From the NCBI RefSeq assembly GCF_900163665.1, contig NZ_FUIA01000019.1, positions 524,803 to 588,802 of the forward strand: 64,000 bases of DNA, in the 5' to 3' direction. The translations under genes and the position numbers were made by a program. Each line of letters starts with the position of its first letter. Position 1 is the stretch's first letter. The notes beneath the pieces were generated by a model that saw nothing but the letters and a program-made list of their open reading frames with translations, was not told where the DNA came from and did no database searches. The stretch comes from Frigoribacterium sp. JB110. Lineage in GTDB: Bacteria; Actinomycetota; Actinomycetes; Actinomycetales; Microbacteriaceae. This document shows, piece after piece, positions 42,224-53,205 of the stretch.

Positions 42224-43750
42224 CTACTTGCGCTGGCGACGCTCGCGGATGCGCATGTTGACCACGATCGGCGTGCCCTCGAAGTCGTACAGCTCGCGCA
42301 GGCGACGCTGAATGAACCGCCGGTAGCCGGGGTCGAGGAAGCCGGTCGTGAACAGCACGAACGTCGGCGGACGCGAGCCCGCCTGCGTGCCGAACAGGAT
42401 GCGCGGCTGCTTGCCGCCCCGCAGCGGGTGCGGGTGCTCCGCGACGAGCTCCGACAGGAACGCGTTGAACTTGCCCGTCGGGACGCGGCGGTCCCAGCTC
42501 TCCAGCGCCTGCTCGAGCGCGGGGACGAGCTTGTCCAGGCGGCGGCCGGTCTTCGCCGAGATGTTCACGCGCGGCGCCCATGCCACGTGCGCGAGGTCGC
42601 GCTCGATCTCGCGCTCCAGGAAGCGACGGCGCTCGTTGCGCTCCGCCTCCGGCGTGTCGAGCAGATCCCACTTGTTGAACGCCAGCACCAGCGCGCGCCC
42701 CGCCTGCAGCACCAGTTCGATGATCCGGATGTCCTGCTCGCTGATCGGTTCGCTCACGTCGAGCACGACGACGGCGACCTCAGCCTTCTCGAGCGCGGCA
42801 GAGGTGCGCAGCGATGCGTAGAAGTCCGCACCCTGGTGCATGTGCACGCGGCGCCGGATGCCGGCGGTGTCGACCAGCCGCCACGGCTTGCCGCCGAGCT
42901 CGACGACCTCGTCGACCGGGTCGCGGGTCGTACCGGCGAGGTCGTTGACGACCACGCGCTCCTCGCCGGCCGCCCTGTTCAGCAGCGACGACTTGCCCAC
43001 GTTCGGCCGGCCGATGATCGCGACGCGGCGCGGGCCGCCGATCTCCTCCTTCGCCACGGCGGAGATCTTCGGCATCTTCGTCAGCACGGCGTCGAGCAGG
43101 TCGGCCACGCCGCGTCCGTGGATCGCGGAGATCGGGTGCGGCTCGCCCAGACCGAGGTTCCACAGCGCTGCGGCCTCGGGTTCGTGCGTGGAGTCATCGA
43201 TCTTGTTCGCCACGAGGAACACGGGCTTGCTCGACTTGCGCAGCAGCCGCACGACGTGCTCATCGGTCGCCGTCGCTCCGGTTATCGCGTCGACGACGAA
43301 CAGGATCACATCGGCCAGGTCGATCGCGATCTCGCTCTGCGATGCCACTGACTTGTCGATGCCGCGCGCGTCCGGCTCCCAGCCGCCCGTGTCCACGAGG
43401 GAGAAGCGTCTGTCGTTCCACTCTGCTTTGTACGTCACGCGGTCGCGCGTGACGCCCGGCACGTCCTGCACCACGGCCTCTCGGCGCCCCAGGATGCGGT
43501 TCACCAGCGCCGACTTGCCGACGTTGGGCCGCCCCACGATCGCCACGACCGGCAGCGCGGGCGAGTACTCCATGCCGAGTTCGTCGACGCGCACGCCGGC
43601 CAGCAGCGCGGCGTCCTCCTCGTCGAGCTCGTAGTCCTCGAGGCTCTGTCTGAGCGACTCGCTGCGCGCCTCGATCAGGTCATCGTCGAGCTCCGCGATC
43701 CGTTCGGCCAGCCGGTCGGGCCCGCCGTCGTATTCCTCGTCATCGGCCAT
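42224..43750 (-). CDS. der: Ribosome biogenesis GTPase Der (EngA)
   Basis: 508-residue GTPase acting in 50S subunit maturation. It has two tandem G domains, each with a P-loop GRPNVGKS (about residues 74 and 247), DxxG and NKxD motifs (VANKID, AFNKWD), and a C-terminal KH-like domain. The first 65 residues are an acidic extension ([20 protein letters not shown]) typical of actinobacterial Der. The start ATG overlaps the end of cmk by 11 bp, indicating coupling. Last gene of its operon. Confidence 0.97.
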   Translation of the reverse strand: MADDEEYDGGPDRLAERIAELDDDLIEARSESLRQSLEDYELDEEDAALLAGVRVDELGMEYSPALPVVAIVGRPNVGKSALVNRILGRREAVVQDVPGVTRDRVTYKAEWNDRRFSLVDTGGWEPDARGIDKSVASQSEIAIDLADVILFVVDAITGATATDEHVVRLLRKSSKPVFLVANKIDDSTHEPEAAALWNLGLGEPHPISAIHGRGVADLLDAVLTKMPKISAVAKEEIGGPRRVAIIGRPNVGKSSLLNRAAGEERVVVNDLAGTTRDPVDEVVELGGKPWRLVDTAGIRRRVHMHQGADFYASLRTSAALEKAEVAVVVLDVSEPISEQDIRIIELVLQAGRALVLAFNKWDLLDTPEAERNERRRFLEREIERDLAHVAWAPRVNISAKTGRRLDKLVPALEQALESWDRRVPTGKFNAFLSELVAEHPHPLRGGKQPRILFGTQAGSRPPTFVLFTTGFLDPGYRRFIQRRLRELYDFEGTPIVVNMRIRERRQRK

Positions 43751-44435
43751 GAAGGCCTCCCGTTCGTTGTTCGATCACGCCTCGCACAACGGCGACCGAC
43801 TGCTCGAAGTCGAGCTCTGAGGTGTCGACCACGTCGACGCCCCGGTCGCCCTGTGCAAGGGAGAGTGTGTGCGCATCGCTGGCGTCGCGCTGGCTCATGG
43901 CCTGCGCGACGTCGCCCGCGTCCGTCTTCAGTTCGAGACCGCGGCGCTGCGCGCGGACCTCTTCGCTTGCCGTGAGCAGGATCCGCACGGGAGCGTCGGG
44001 GGCGACGACCGACGTGATGTCGCGCCCTTCGATGACGACTCCCGGCAGTCCCGACTCGCGTGCTTTGCTCCGGAACCCGTCGTTGAGAGCGTCGCGCACC
44101 GCCTGCACGCGGGTGAAGCCCGCGATCGCACGGGTGACCTCCGGGGTTCGGATGGCGTCGGTCACGTCGGCGTCCCCGACCATGACAGTGCGGGCATCCG
44201 GGTCGAGTCCGAGCCGCAGGTCGAACGTTCTCAGCGCGTCGAGCACAGCGGGCTCATCGCGCGTGTCCGCACCGGAATCGAGCACGTGCCATGACAGTGC
44301 GCGGTACGCGGCACCGGTGTCCAGGTAGCCGAAGCCGAGTCGACGGGCGATCTCCTTGGAGACGCTCGATTTTCCGCTGCCTGCCGGACCATCGATCGCG
44401 ACGACGGTCACACTTCCGAAGGCCTCACTCGTCAT
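43740..44435 (-). CDS. cmk: Cytidylate kinase
   Basis: 231-residue enzyme phosphorylating CMP and dCMP. The P-loop [15 protein letters not shown] is at the N-terminus, followed by [13 protein letters not shown] and [16 protein letters not shown], all diagnostic. The start is ATG 44435 with GGAGG upstream at a long spacing; a TTG at 44447 is possible but sits directly on the ribosome-binding site. It overlaps tyrA and der, so these are translationally coupled. Confidence 0.96.
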   Translation of the reverse strand: MTSEAFGSVTVVAIDGPAGSGKSSVSKEIARRLGFGYLDTGAAYRALSWHVLDSGADTRDEPAVLDALRTFDLRLGLDPDARTVMVGDADVTDAIRTPEVTRAIAGFTRVQAVRDALNDGFRSKARESGLPGVVIEGRDITSVVAPDAPVRILLTASEEVRAQRRGLELKTDAGDVAQAMSQRDASDAHTLSLAQGDRGVDVVDTSELDFEQSVAVVRGVIEQRTGGLHGR

Positions 44436-45555
44436 CGGTGCTCGCAATCCTCCAGCCGCGGGCTTCGAGCCCTTCGACGGCGCCGGTCAGCACGCCCTTG
44501 TCCACTGCGATCTCGGCGAGGCCGAGCGGCGCGCCTGGCGAGTGCTCCAGGCGGAAGTCCTCGACGTTCACGCCGAGTTCGCCCAGGTCGCCGAACAGAC
44601 CGCCCAGCTGACCCGAGGTGTCATCGACCATCACGACCAGCGAGGCGAACTCTCGGCGCTGGCCGTGCTTGCCAGGCAGACGCTCGACGCCCTCGTTGCC
44701 GCGCCGAATGGTCTCGGCGATCGTGCGGCGCGCGCCGGGCTTCGACGTCTCACGCAGTGCGTCAGCGAGGCCGGTGAGGTCCGCGGCGAGCGCGTCGAGC
44801 CCTGCGACGACGGAACCGGCGTTCGCCTCGAGGATCTGCACCCACAGCTCGGGGGCGGAGTGCGCGATGCGCGTGGTGTCGCGCACGCCCTGGCCGGCCA
44901 GTCCGAGCGCGTGCTCTGGGGCATCGACGAAGCGCGCGGCCAGCAGCGATGCGACCACCTGTGGCAGGTGCGAGACGAGCGCGACGGAGCCGTCGTGCTC
45001 GTCTGGGCTCATCTCGATCGGCACAGCGCCGACGTCGAGCGCGAGGCCCTCGACCACGGCGAGGTCTGCCGTGCGAGTTTCGCCGTCGCGACAGATCACC
45101 CACGGGCGTCCGGCGAAGATGTCGCTGCGGGCGGAGATCGCTCCGCCGCGCTCGCGACCCGCCATCGGGTGCGATCCGATGTAGCGCGCCAGGTCGACGC
45201 CGCGCCTGCGCAGTTCGCGCAGCGGCTGCAGTTTGACGGAGGCGACATCGGTGACCACCGCGTCGGGGAACGCGGACAGCTCCGCCTCGACGACGTCGGC
45301 CACGACATCCGGAGGCACGCACACCACGACGAGCGACGGCCGGTCGCCGTCGTTCGCCGCGCGTCCTGCGCCGTAGTCGATTGCGAGGCGCAGCTGCGCC
45401 GGAGAGGTGTCGGCGAGCGCCACGTCGACGCCCGCGCGGGTCAGCGCATGCCCGACGCTCGCGCCGAGCAGGCCGGCGCCCACCACGCGCACCGTGCCGG
45501 AGGTGCGCACGGCGCGCCCCGGCACGGTCTCATCGCGCACGGCGGAATCAGTCAC
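44425..45555 (-). CDS. tyrA: Prephenate dehydrogenase with ACT domain
   Basis: 376-residue enzyme of tyrosine synthesis, oxidising prephenate to 4-hydroxyphenylpyruvate. The dinucleotide loop is GAGLLGASVGHAL; GSHPMAGRERGG is the prephenate dehydrogenase signature. The last about 75 residues (VVMVDDTSGQLGGLFGDLGELG) are an ACT domain, suggesting feedback control by an aromatic amino acid. Start GTG 45555 lies in the overlap GTGACTGA with the rluB stop. It sits among cmk, rluB and scpB, the common actinobacterial order. Confidence 0.94.
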   Translation of the reverse strand: MTDSAVRDETVPGRAVRTSGTVRVVGAGLLGASVGHALTRAGVDVALADTSPAQLRLAIDYGAGRAANDGDRPSLVVVCVPPDVVADVVEAELSAFPDAVVTDVASVKLQPLRELRRRGVDLARYIGSHPMAGRERGGAISARSDIFAGRPWVICRDGETRTADLAVVEGLALDVGAVPIEMSPDEHDGSVALVSHLPQVVASLLAARFVDAPEHALGLAGQGVRDTTRIAHSAPELWVQILEANAGSVVAGLDALAADLTGLADALRETSKPGARRTIAETIRRGNEGVERLPGKHGQRREFASLVVMVDDTSGQLGGLFGDLGELGVNVEDFRLEHSPGAPLGLAEIAVDKGVLTGAVEGLEARGWRIASTDDE

Positions 45556-46345
45556 GGGAGTCCTTCTGATCGGTGGTGCTCGACGCGTTCTGCGGAGCAC
45601 TCGCTTCGTGGCGCGACAGTGTCAGAAGCGCGCCTCTTTCCACCTTAGTCAATTCGCGCGTACCGCCCGCTGAGAGCGTGCCGAGGTGCAGGGGTCCGAA
45701 CTGCCGTCTGACCAGCTCGATCACGGGGTGTCCGACGGCTGCCATCATCCGGCGCACGATGCGGTTGCGGCCGGAGTGCAGGGTCAGCTCCACCAGGCTC
45801 GTGCCGCGCGACGTGTCCAGCAGACGCGCCTTGTCCGCCTTGATCGGCCCGTCGTCGAGGTCGAACCCGCGCGTGAGCTCGGCGATCGTCTGTGCGGAGA
45901 CACTGCCGCGGACCTTCGCGATGTACACCTTCGTGACGCCGTACTTCGGATGTGCGAGCACCTGGGCCAGCTCGCCGTCGTTGGTGAGCACGAGCAGGCC
46001 GCTGGTCTCGGCGTCGAGTCTGCCGACGTTGAACAGCCGTTCCTCCCAGTCGTCGGTGAAGCCCCGCAGATCCGCTCGGCCCCTGTCGTCCTTCATCGAG
46101 CTGACGACGCCGGTCGGCTTGTTCAGCATCACGTACCGCTTCGACGTGTCGAGCTGCACCGCCTGACCGTCGACGTCGACCAGATCGACATCCGGATCGA
46201 TCCGCGTACCCAGCTCGGTGACGACCTCCCCGTTCACACGCACCCGCCCCCGCGCGATCAGGTCCTCAGAGGCGCGCCGCGAGGCGACCCCGGCATTCGC
46301 CATCACCTTCTGCAGGCGCACACCCTCTGCATCGTTCCGCTCCAT
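45548..46345 (-). CDS. rluB: 23S rRNA pseudouridine synthase RluB-like
   Basis: 265-residue pseudouridine synthase. An N-terminal S4 domain (VRLQKVMANAGVASRRASE) is followed by the catalytic core NVGRLDAETSGLL, with the catalytic Asp, and by GRNRIVRRMMAAVGHPVIELVR near the C-terminus. RluB-type enzymes modify helix 89 of 23S rRNA. A 23-bp hairpin lies between scpB and this gene, so it may be read from its own promoter. Confidence 0.95.
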   Translation of the reverse strand: MERNDAEGVRLQKVMANAGVASRRASEDLIARGRVRVNGEVVTELGTRIDPDVDLVDVDGQAVQLDTSKRYVMLNKPTGVVSSMKDDRGRADLRGFTDDWEERLFNVGRLDAETSGLLVLTNDGELAQVLAHPKYGVTKVYIAKVRGSVSAQTIAELTRGFDLDDGPIKADKARLLDTSRGTSLVELTLHSGRNRIVRRMMAAVGHPVIELVRRQFGPLHLGTLSAGGTRELTKVERGALLTLSRHEASAPQNASSTTDQKDSRD

Positions 46346-46389
46346 CCCCCCATCCTCTCAGCCGCCGCGCACACTCCGTGCCCGTATCT

Positions 46390-46447
46390 CTTCATTTCTG
46401 GCACTTCTCCGGGTGGGCACACCACCGGAGATGTGCCAGAAATGAAG
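46390..46447. repeat. Long palindrome between scpB and rluB
   Basis: 23-base arms (46390-46412, 46425-46447) beginning CTTCATTTCTGGCAC with one mismatch, 12-base loop. It is strong enough to terminate or attenuate transcription within the operon. The stem is AT-richer than the surrounding DNA. Confidence 0.7.
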
Positions 46448-46460
46448 AATTGCAGGCGGC

Positions 46461-47036
46461 TCAGGCGAAGTCGTCGAAGCCGTCTGCGCCGTCGTCGAGG
46501 AGGGGGGAGATCGGGGGAAGCTCGTCAAGGGAGTTGATGCCGAGCTGCTGCATGAGCAGACCGGTTGTGCCGTAGTTGATCGCGCCGGTCTCCGGGTCGG
46601 CGAACTGCTCGGTGATCAGGCCGCGCGCCAGCAGCGTGCGCACCACGGAGTCGACGTTCACCGCCCGGATGGCGGCCACCTGCGAGCGTGTCACCGGCTG
46701 CTTGTAGGCGATCACGGCGAGCGTCTCGAGCGCGGCCTGCGACAGCTTGGCCGGCGCCTGCCCTCCGATGTAGTCGGCGACCAGGTCGTCGAAGTCCGCC
46801 CTGACGTACATCCGCCATCCGCCGCCGACCTCGCGCAGCTCGAAGCCGCGCGGGGTGCCGCCGTCAGCGCCGTCGTAGTCCGCGACGAGCGACTCGAGCG
46901 CCTGCCGAACCGCGGGGACGGGTGCACCGACGGCCGCGGAGAGCGACACCAGGCCGATCGGCTCGTCTGCGATCATCAGGATCGCCTCGAGCCGCTGCTG
47001 CACGGTGCCCCGCTCGAGGGTCGTCTCATCGGTCAT
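46461..47036 (-). CDS. scpB: Segregation and condensation protein B
   Basis: 191-residue winged-helix subunit that binds ScpA in the SMC condensin. The sequence QRLEAILMIADEPIGLVSLS is the usual start of ScpB, and KQPVTRSQVAAIRAVNVDSV with LITEQF is its second winged helix. The ATG at 47036 overlaps the scpA stop by 11 bp. The short acidic C-terminus is normal. Confidence 0.96.
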   Translation of the reverse strand: MTDETTLERGTVQQRLEAILMIADEPIGLVSLSAAVGAPVPAVRQALESLVADYDGADGGTPRGFELREVGGGWRMYVRADFDDLVADYIGGQAPAKLSQAALETLAVIAYKQPVTRSQVAAIRAVNVDSVVRTLLARGLITEQFADPETGAINYGTTGLLMQQLGINSLDELPPISPLLDDGADGFDDFA

Positions 47037-47868
47037 ACTCTGCCCCCAAGGATGCCAGCGTCTCTTCGTTCCAGTGCTCGGCCGTCCACGTCAGCGTCAG
47101 CTCGCCCAGCGGCTCCAGCTGCTCGAACGAGATCGCCGCGTGCCGGTACAGCTCCAGCACGGCGATGAACCGGGCGACGACGACGCCCACTTCCTCCGAG
47201 CCCGCAATCAGTTCGCGGAACGACAGCGTCGTCCGCCCGCGCAGAGTGGAGACGACGATCGCCGCCTGCTCCCTGATGCTCACCAGCGGTGCGTGCAGGT
47301 GGTCGAGCCCGACGCCCGGCAGCGCCTTCGGTGCGAAAGCGAGCAGTGCGAGTGCGGCGAACTGATCGAGCGTGAGCGTCCACTTCAGCTCCGGTGTGCG
47401 CGAACGGTGCTTCTGTTCGATCGGCACCTGCCTGGTGTGGCGACGGTCCTCGCCGTACAGGCGACCGGCGAACCATCCGGCTGCCTCCTTGAACGCACGG
47501 TACTGCAGCAGTCGCGCGAACAGCAGGTCGCGCGCCTCGAGGGCGGCGACCGCCTCCGCGTCGACCAGCTCGCCCTGCGGCAGGAGACCAGCGACCTTCA
47601 TGTCGAGCAGCGTCACCGCGACGACCAGGAACTCGCTGGCGCGGTCGAGCTCCTCCCCCGTCTCCACGTCGCCGAGGTACGAGATGAACTCGTCGGTGAC
47701 CTTGCTCAGCGCGATCTCGGTGATGTCCATCTCATGCTTCGAGATGAGCTGCAGCAGCAGATCGAAGGGGCCGTCGAAGTTCGCCAGCGACACCCTGAAC
47801 CCGGATGATCCGGCCGCGGCCGTGTCATCCGGGAGCTCTTCTCCGATGTCCCTAGGCGACCGCGCCAC
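47026..47868 (-). CDS. scpA: Segregation and condensation protein A
   Basis: 280-residue kleisin of the SMC-ScpAB condensin. The N-terminal kleisin motif is FDGPFDLLLQLISKHEMDI, followed by FISYL and the hydrophobic FLVVAVTLLDMKVAGLLP; the C-terminal winged helix ends FRELIAGSEEVGVVVARFIA. Start GTG 47868 has AGGGAG about nine bases upstream and overlaps the parA end by 17 bp; the ATG at 47961 would add about 31 residues in the parA frame shadow and is disfavoured. Confidence 0.93.
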   Translation of the reverse strand: MARSPRDIGEELPDDTAAAGSSGFRVSLANFDGPFDLLLQLISKHEMDITEIALSKVTDEFISYLGDVETGEELDRASEFLVVAVTLLDMKVAGLLPQGELVDAEAVAALEARDLLFARLLQYRAFKEAAGWFAGRLYGEDRRHTRQVPIEQKHRSRTPELKWTLTLDQFAALALLAFAPKALPGVGLDHLHAPLVSIREQAAIVVSTLRGRTTLSFRELIAGSEEVGVVVARFIAVLELYRHAAISFEQLEPLGELTLTWTAEHWNEETLASLGAEYDR

Positions 47869-48721
47869 GGTCGACCAGCTCCCTGGCGAGGCGCAGATAC
47901 GCCTGGGCCGCCGGATGCTCCGGCGCGAAGTCGATGATCGGAACACCGGAGACGCTCGCATCGGGGAACTTCACGGTCCGCCCGATCACGGTCTCGAACA
48001 CCTTGTCGCCGAAGGTCTCGACGATGCGCTCGAGCACCTCTCTGGAGTGCAGCGTGCGCGAGTCGTACATGGTCGCGAGCAGCCCGTCGAGCTCCAGCGA
48101 CGGGTTGAGACGGTCCTGCACCTTCTCGATCGTCTCGACCAGCAGTGCGACGCCGCGCAGCGCGAAGAACTCGCACTCGAGCGGCACCAGCACGCCGTGC
48201 GCCGCGGTGAGCGCGTTCACGGTGAGCAGGCCGAGCGACGGCTGGCAGTCGATGAGGATCAGATCGTATTCCGGCGCCAGCCTGCGCAGCACGTGCGACA
48301 GGATCATCTCGCGGGCGACCTCGTTGACGAGATGCACCTCGGCGGCCGACAGGTCGATGTTCGCCGGAAGGAGGTCGAGCCCCGGTGTCGCGGTCGGTAC
48401 GACCACCTCGTGCGGGTCGCGCTTCATGTCGACGAGCAGGTCGTAGATGGTCGGAACGTCGTGCGTCGCCACCCCGAGCCCCGCTGAGAGCGCCCCCTGC
48501 GGGTCGAAGTCGACCGCCAGCACCTTGCGTCCGTAGCTCGCGAACGAGGCCGCCAGGTTGATCGACGTCGTCGTCTTGCCGACGCCGCCCTTCTGGTTGC
48601 ACAGCGCGACGATGCGGGCCGGGCCGTGGCTGTGGAGCTCCGGCGGAGTCGCGAAGCCGTGGTACGGCCGGCCGGTGGGGCCGAGAATGACCTCGTCACT
48701 CTGCTTGTGGGTTTTCGCCAC
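47852..48721 (-). CDS. ParA/Soj family chromosome partitioning ATPase
   Basis: 289-residue Walker-type ATPase. The deviant Walker A is QKGGVGKTTTSINLA, with VDFDPQGALS following, and LILIDCQPSLGLLTVNAL as Walker B. No parB is adjacent: in actinobacteria this ParA-like protein next to scpAB is distinct from the oriC-linked ParA. It may help condensin loading or segregation. The start is GTG 48721 (VAKTHKQSD) with AGGAGGAT upstream. Confidence 0.9.
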   Translation of the reverse strand: MAKTHKQSDEVILGPTGRPYHGFATPPELHSHGPARIVALCNQKGGVGKTTTSINLAASFASYGRKVLAVDFDPQGALSAGLGVATHDVPTIYDLLVDMKRDPHEVVVPTATPGLDLLPANIDLSAAEVHLVNEVAREMILSHVLRRLAPEYDLILIDCQPSLGLLTVNALTAAHGVLVPLECEFFALRGVALLVETIEKVQDRLNPSLELDGLLATMYDSRTLHSREVLERIVETFGDKVFETVIGRTVKFPDASVSGVPIIDFAPEHPAAQAYLRLARELVDRGAVA

Positions 48722-48959
48722 CGATGATCCTCCTGAATCGCGTTCATGCGAGTCTAAACGCGACCGCTCGCCGACGGCGCAGGATCGCCGAGAGCCGGCG
48801 GGTCCGCACACTGCTGTCCGACCTATGGGCACCTCTGCTCGGGGCACCACTCCCCATCGACTCGGGCGGCGGCGGCTGGGAGGCTCGTGTCAACAGCAGG
48901 CACCGCATACCGTCGCTCATCCGGAGCGACGGGGTGCCACCCACCAGGAGGCGATCCAG

Positions 48960-49655
48960 ATGCGCAAGCCCATCCTTCTCACGTCCGCCGTCGCTCTCGC
49001 CGCGCTCGCGCTGGCCGGATGTTCGAACCCGGTCGACGACATCGCCGACGACATCGCGGAGGAGCAGTCCCAGGAGTCGACGACGGAGGAGACCCCCGCT
49101 GAGGAGACCGACGAGGAAGCCGACGAGGCGGAGGAGTCCGAGGCCGACTCCGCCCCGGCCGGCGAGATCGCGGCTCCGGGCACCGAGTTGTCCGTCGGCG
49201 ACACCGCAACGGTGCTCTGGCCAGACACCGACGACGGCGAGCAGAACGTGAACGTCACCGTCGCCGATGTGTCCAAGGCTGACAAGAGCGACTTCGATGC
49301 GATCGACGACGACGACTTCAAGGAATCCCTCGAGGGCTACGACGTCTACTACTTCACCGTCGAGATGGACAAGGCGGAGCCCTTCGCTGTACCGATGGAC
49401 GGCGAGAGCCCCACCAGCGAGATGTACGCCTTCGACGCGGACGAGAACCGGCTCGGTCCGGTGCGCGTCGTCGGCTCGTTCGACGCCTGCGACTCGAACT
49501 ACATGTCGAGCGAGGAGGACGAGTCGAACTCCGGCATGTCGACGTGCTTCATCTCCGCGATCCCCGAGGGGCAGGAGCCCGGCTACATCGCCTGGGTGGC
49601 CGACGAGACCGGCTACGACTACCTCGACGGCGAACCGCTGAAGTGGATGATCTGA
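48960..49655 (+). CDS. Putative lipoprotein of unknown function
   Basis: 231 residues. The signal KPILLTSAVALAALALAGC has a lipobox LAGC at Cys20. A very acidic linker (about 25-70, rich in Glu, Asp and Thr) leads to a globular domain of about 160 residues with VGDTATVLW, VYYFTVEMD, CDSNY and TCFISAIPEG; the two Cys may pair. I recognise no named family. ATG 48960 is preceded by AGGAGG. It is the only plus-strand gene in the conserved block, between parA and xerD. Confidence 0.8.
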   Translation: MRKPILLTSAVALAALALAGCSNPVDDIADDIAEEQSQESTTEETPAEETDEEADEAEESEADSAPAGEIAAPGTELSVGDTATVLWPDTDDGEQNVNVTVADVSKADKSDFDAIDDDDFKESLEGYDVYYFTVEMDKAEPFAVPMDGESPTSEMYAFDADENRLGPVRVVGSFDACDSNYMSSEEDESNSGMSTCFISAIPEGQEPGYIAWVADETGYDYLDGEPLKWMI

Positions 49656-49670
49656 TCCGACGACGCTCGA

Positions 49671-49698
49671 GTGCCCGCGGCCCATCGGCCGCGGGCAC
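49671..49698 (+). terminator. Terminator after the lipoprotein gene
   Basis: Perfect 12-bp GC-rich stem (GTGCCCGCGGCC) with a 4-base loop, followed by TTTTC, 16 bases after the stop: an intrinsic terminator. Confidence 0.85.
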
Positions 49699-49814
49699 TT
49701 TTCGTCGCGCCCCGAGTGGCGTCCGACACGGTCGACTCCCAGGCGGAGGTGGGGCGCAAGGCCGAGAGTCCCGTGACCGACGACGACGCAGGAGCCAGTC
49801 GTGTCGGGCGCCGC

Positions 49815-50717
49815 TCAGCGGGCCCTGGGGTGCGCTGTGGTGTACATGTCCCGCAGCGTGTCGGCGGTGACGTGCGTGTAGATCTGGGTCGTCGCGACCG
49901 ACGAATGGCCGAGCAGCTCCTGCACGACGCGCACATCGGCACCTCCCTGCAGCAGGTGCGTCGCGAACGAGTGCCGGAGCGTGTGCGGTGAGACGTGCTC
50001 CGTCAGCTGCGCCTTCTCCGCCGCGGCACGGATCACGAGCCACGCGCTCTGGCGCGACAGCGGCGCCCCGCGCGCACCGAGGAACAGCTTCGAGGTGCCC
50101 CTCCCCTTCGCGGCGAACCAGGGTCGCACCCTGGTGAGGTAGGCCGCAACCGCGTCGCGGGCGAACGACCCGACCGGAACGATGCGCTCTTTGTCGCCCT
50201 TGCCTCGCAGCCGGATGATGTCGTCGTGCGCCGCATCGTCGACGTCGAGGCTGATCGCCTCCGACACGCGCGCACCCGTCGCGTAGAGCAGCTCGAGCAG
50301 GGCACGGTCCCGGATGCCGACCGACTCGTCCTCACTCGGCGCCCGCAGCAGGCGCTCCACCTGCTCGATGGTGAGAGCCTTCGGCAGCTTCATCGGCTGC
50401 TTGGGCGGCTTCAGCCTGCCGCTGGGATCGTCAGGCGTGTGCCCCTCTCGCGCCAGGAAGCGGTGCAGTCCCCGCACGGACGACTGCATCCGCGCCAGAG
50501 ATGACGGCGCAGCAGGCGGCTCGGCGGCCGCGCGGTCGGCGGCGAATTCCGCGACATGTTCTGCCGTGACGGCCGTTGCGTCCGTGACGCCATGACCGAC
50601 CAGCCACGCGGCATAGCCGCCGAGATCGCGCTCGTAGGCGGCCACGGTGTGGTCGCTCAGCCCGCGTTCGATCGTCACGTGCCGCAGGTAGGCATCGACC
50701 GCACGCTCGATGCGCAT
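49815..50717 (-). CDS. xerD: Tyrosine recombinase XerD
   Basis: 300-residue site-specific recombinase that resolves chromosome dimers at dif with XerC and FtsK. The N-terminal SAM-like domain starts YLRHVTIERGLSDHTVAAY. Catalytic residues are Arg in YATGARVSEAI, HTLRHS, GHSSVATTQIYTHV with the active Tyr, and a Lys between. The location beside pyrG and parA is the conserved core position, so this is not a phage integrase. It overlaps nothing; four bases separate it from the NUDIX gene upstream. Confidence 0.94.
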   Translation of the reverse strand: MRIERAVDAYLRHVTIERGLSDHTVAAYERDLGGYAAWLVGHGVTDATAVTAEHVAEFAADRAAAEPPAAPSSLARMQSSVRGLHRFLAREGHTPDDPSGRLKPPKQPMKLPKALTIEQVERLLRAPSEDESVGIRDRALLELLYATGARVSEAISLDVDDAAHDDIIRLRGKGDKERIVPVGSFARDAVAAYLTRVRPWFAAKGRGTSKLFLGARGAPLSRQSAWLVIRAAAEKAQLTEHVSPHTLRHSFATHLLQGGADVRVVQELLGHSSVATTQIYTHVTADTLRDMYTTAHPRAR

Positions 50718-50721
50718 GGCG

Positions 50722-51282
50722 CTACTGGCGCAGCCGATCGGCCGCCGTCAGCAGCCCGAGCGCGGTCGTCGCGTTCACGAATCTGCCGTCTCGCACGGCG
50801 CGGATCGCGTCGGGCAGCGGGAGCCATGCGACCCGGATGTCCGCCTCCTCCGCGTCGCGCGGATACGGCTCGTCAGTCCCGTCCAGGCCCGTGGCGAGGT
50901 AGATCAGGATGCGCTCGTTGCTGCCGCCTGGCGTGAGCGCGAACTCGCCGAGCAGCGACCAGTCGCTCGCGGTGAGGTCGGCTTCCTCCGCCAGCTCTCG
51001 TTTGGCCGTCTCGACCGGTTCTTCGCCCGGCACATCGCGCAGGCCGGCCGGAATCTCCCAGTCACGTGCCTGCAGCGGATGCCGGTACTGCTGCAGCAGA
51101 AGCACCCGGTCACGCTCGTCGATCGCAACGACGGCGACCGCCCCCGGATGGTCGACGTAGTGCCGCACCAGCTCGTTGCCGCCGTATCGCAGTCGATCCT
51201 CGACGACGTCCCACACCCGCCCGGTGTACCCCGTGCGGGTGTCGATGACTTCCACGCCGAACGGTTCGTCCCTCAGTTCCAC
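50722..51282 (-). CDS. NUDIX hydrolase, ADP-ribose pyrophosphatase-like
   Basis: 186-residue hydrolase. The NUDIX box is GLRDVPGEEPVETAKREL then AEEADL, with all catalytic acidic residues; the preceding QQYRHPLQARDWEIPAG is typical of ADP-ribose pyrophosphatases. It converts ADP-ribose or related nucleotides. It sits between pyrG and xerD, its usual place in actinobacteria. Confidence 0.92.
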   Translation of the reverse strand: MELRDEPFGVEVIDTRTGYTGRVWDVVEDRLRYGGNELVRHYVDHPGAVAVVAIDERDRVLLLQQYRHPLQARDWEIPAGLRDVPGEEPVETAKRELAEEADLTASDWSLLGEFALTPGGSNERILIYLATGLDGTDEPYPRDAEEADIRVAWLPLPDAIRAVRDGRFVNATTALGLLTAADRLRQ

Positions 51283-51351
51283 TGCTCTCCCCTCGATCCG
51301 GCCGCGGCTCCCCGCCTCAGTGCCGGATGCCGTTGCTGGCCCTGTCTCCTG

Positions 51352-53037
<1,686 letters not shown>

Positions 53038-53130
53038 CACGGGCTTCAATCCTAACGGTCGAATTCGGCTTGACGATCATCCTGGCACGAAACGCGCCTG
53101 AGTTTCTGCTCTGCATCGTGCGCCTCCCGC

Positions 53131-53193
53131 CGCTCAGGTGCGAGGAGAAGCCACCGTCCCGCAGCCATGGCGGCAGTCCTCCGCACCTGAGCG
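53131..53193 (-). terminator. Hairpin after recN
   Basis: 12-bp perfect arms CGCTCAGGTGCG (53131-53142, complement at 53182-53193) with partly paired inner bases, starting 13 bases downstream of the recN stop. It separates recN from pyrG, which has its own start 94 bp further. Confidence 0.6.
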
Positions 53194-53205
53194 ATCTCGC
53201 GCGAC

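Noticed and set aside
41207..43351. Long plus-strand frame across NUDIX-NYN and der
   Set aside because: Antisense to two well-recognised genes; no family motif.
49815..50717. Integrase of a mobile element
   Set aside because: It has XerD length and motifs and sits in the conserved chromosomal block beside pyrG, with no phage genes or att sites nearby.
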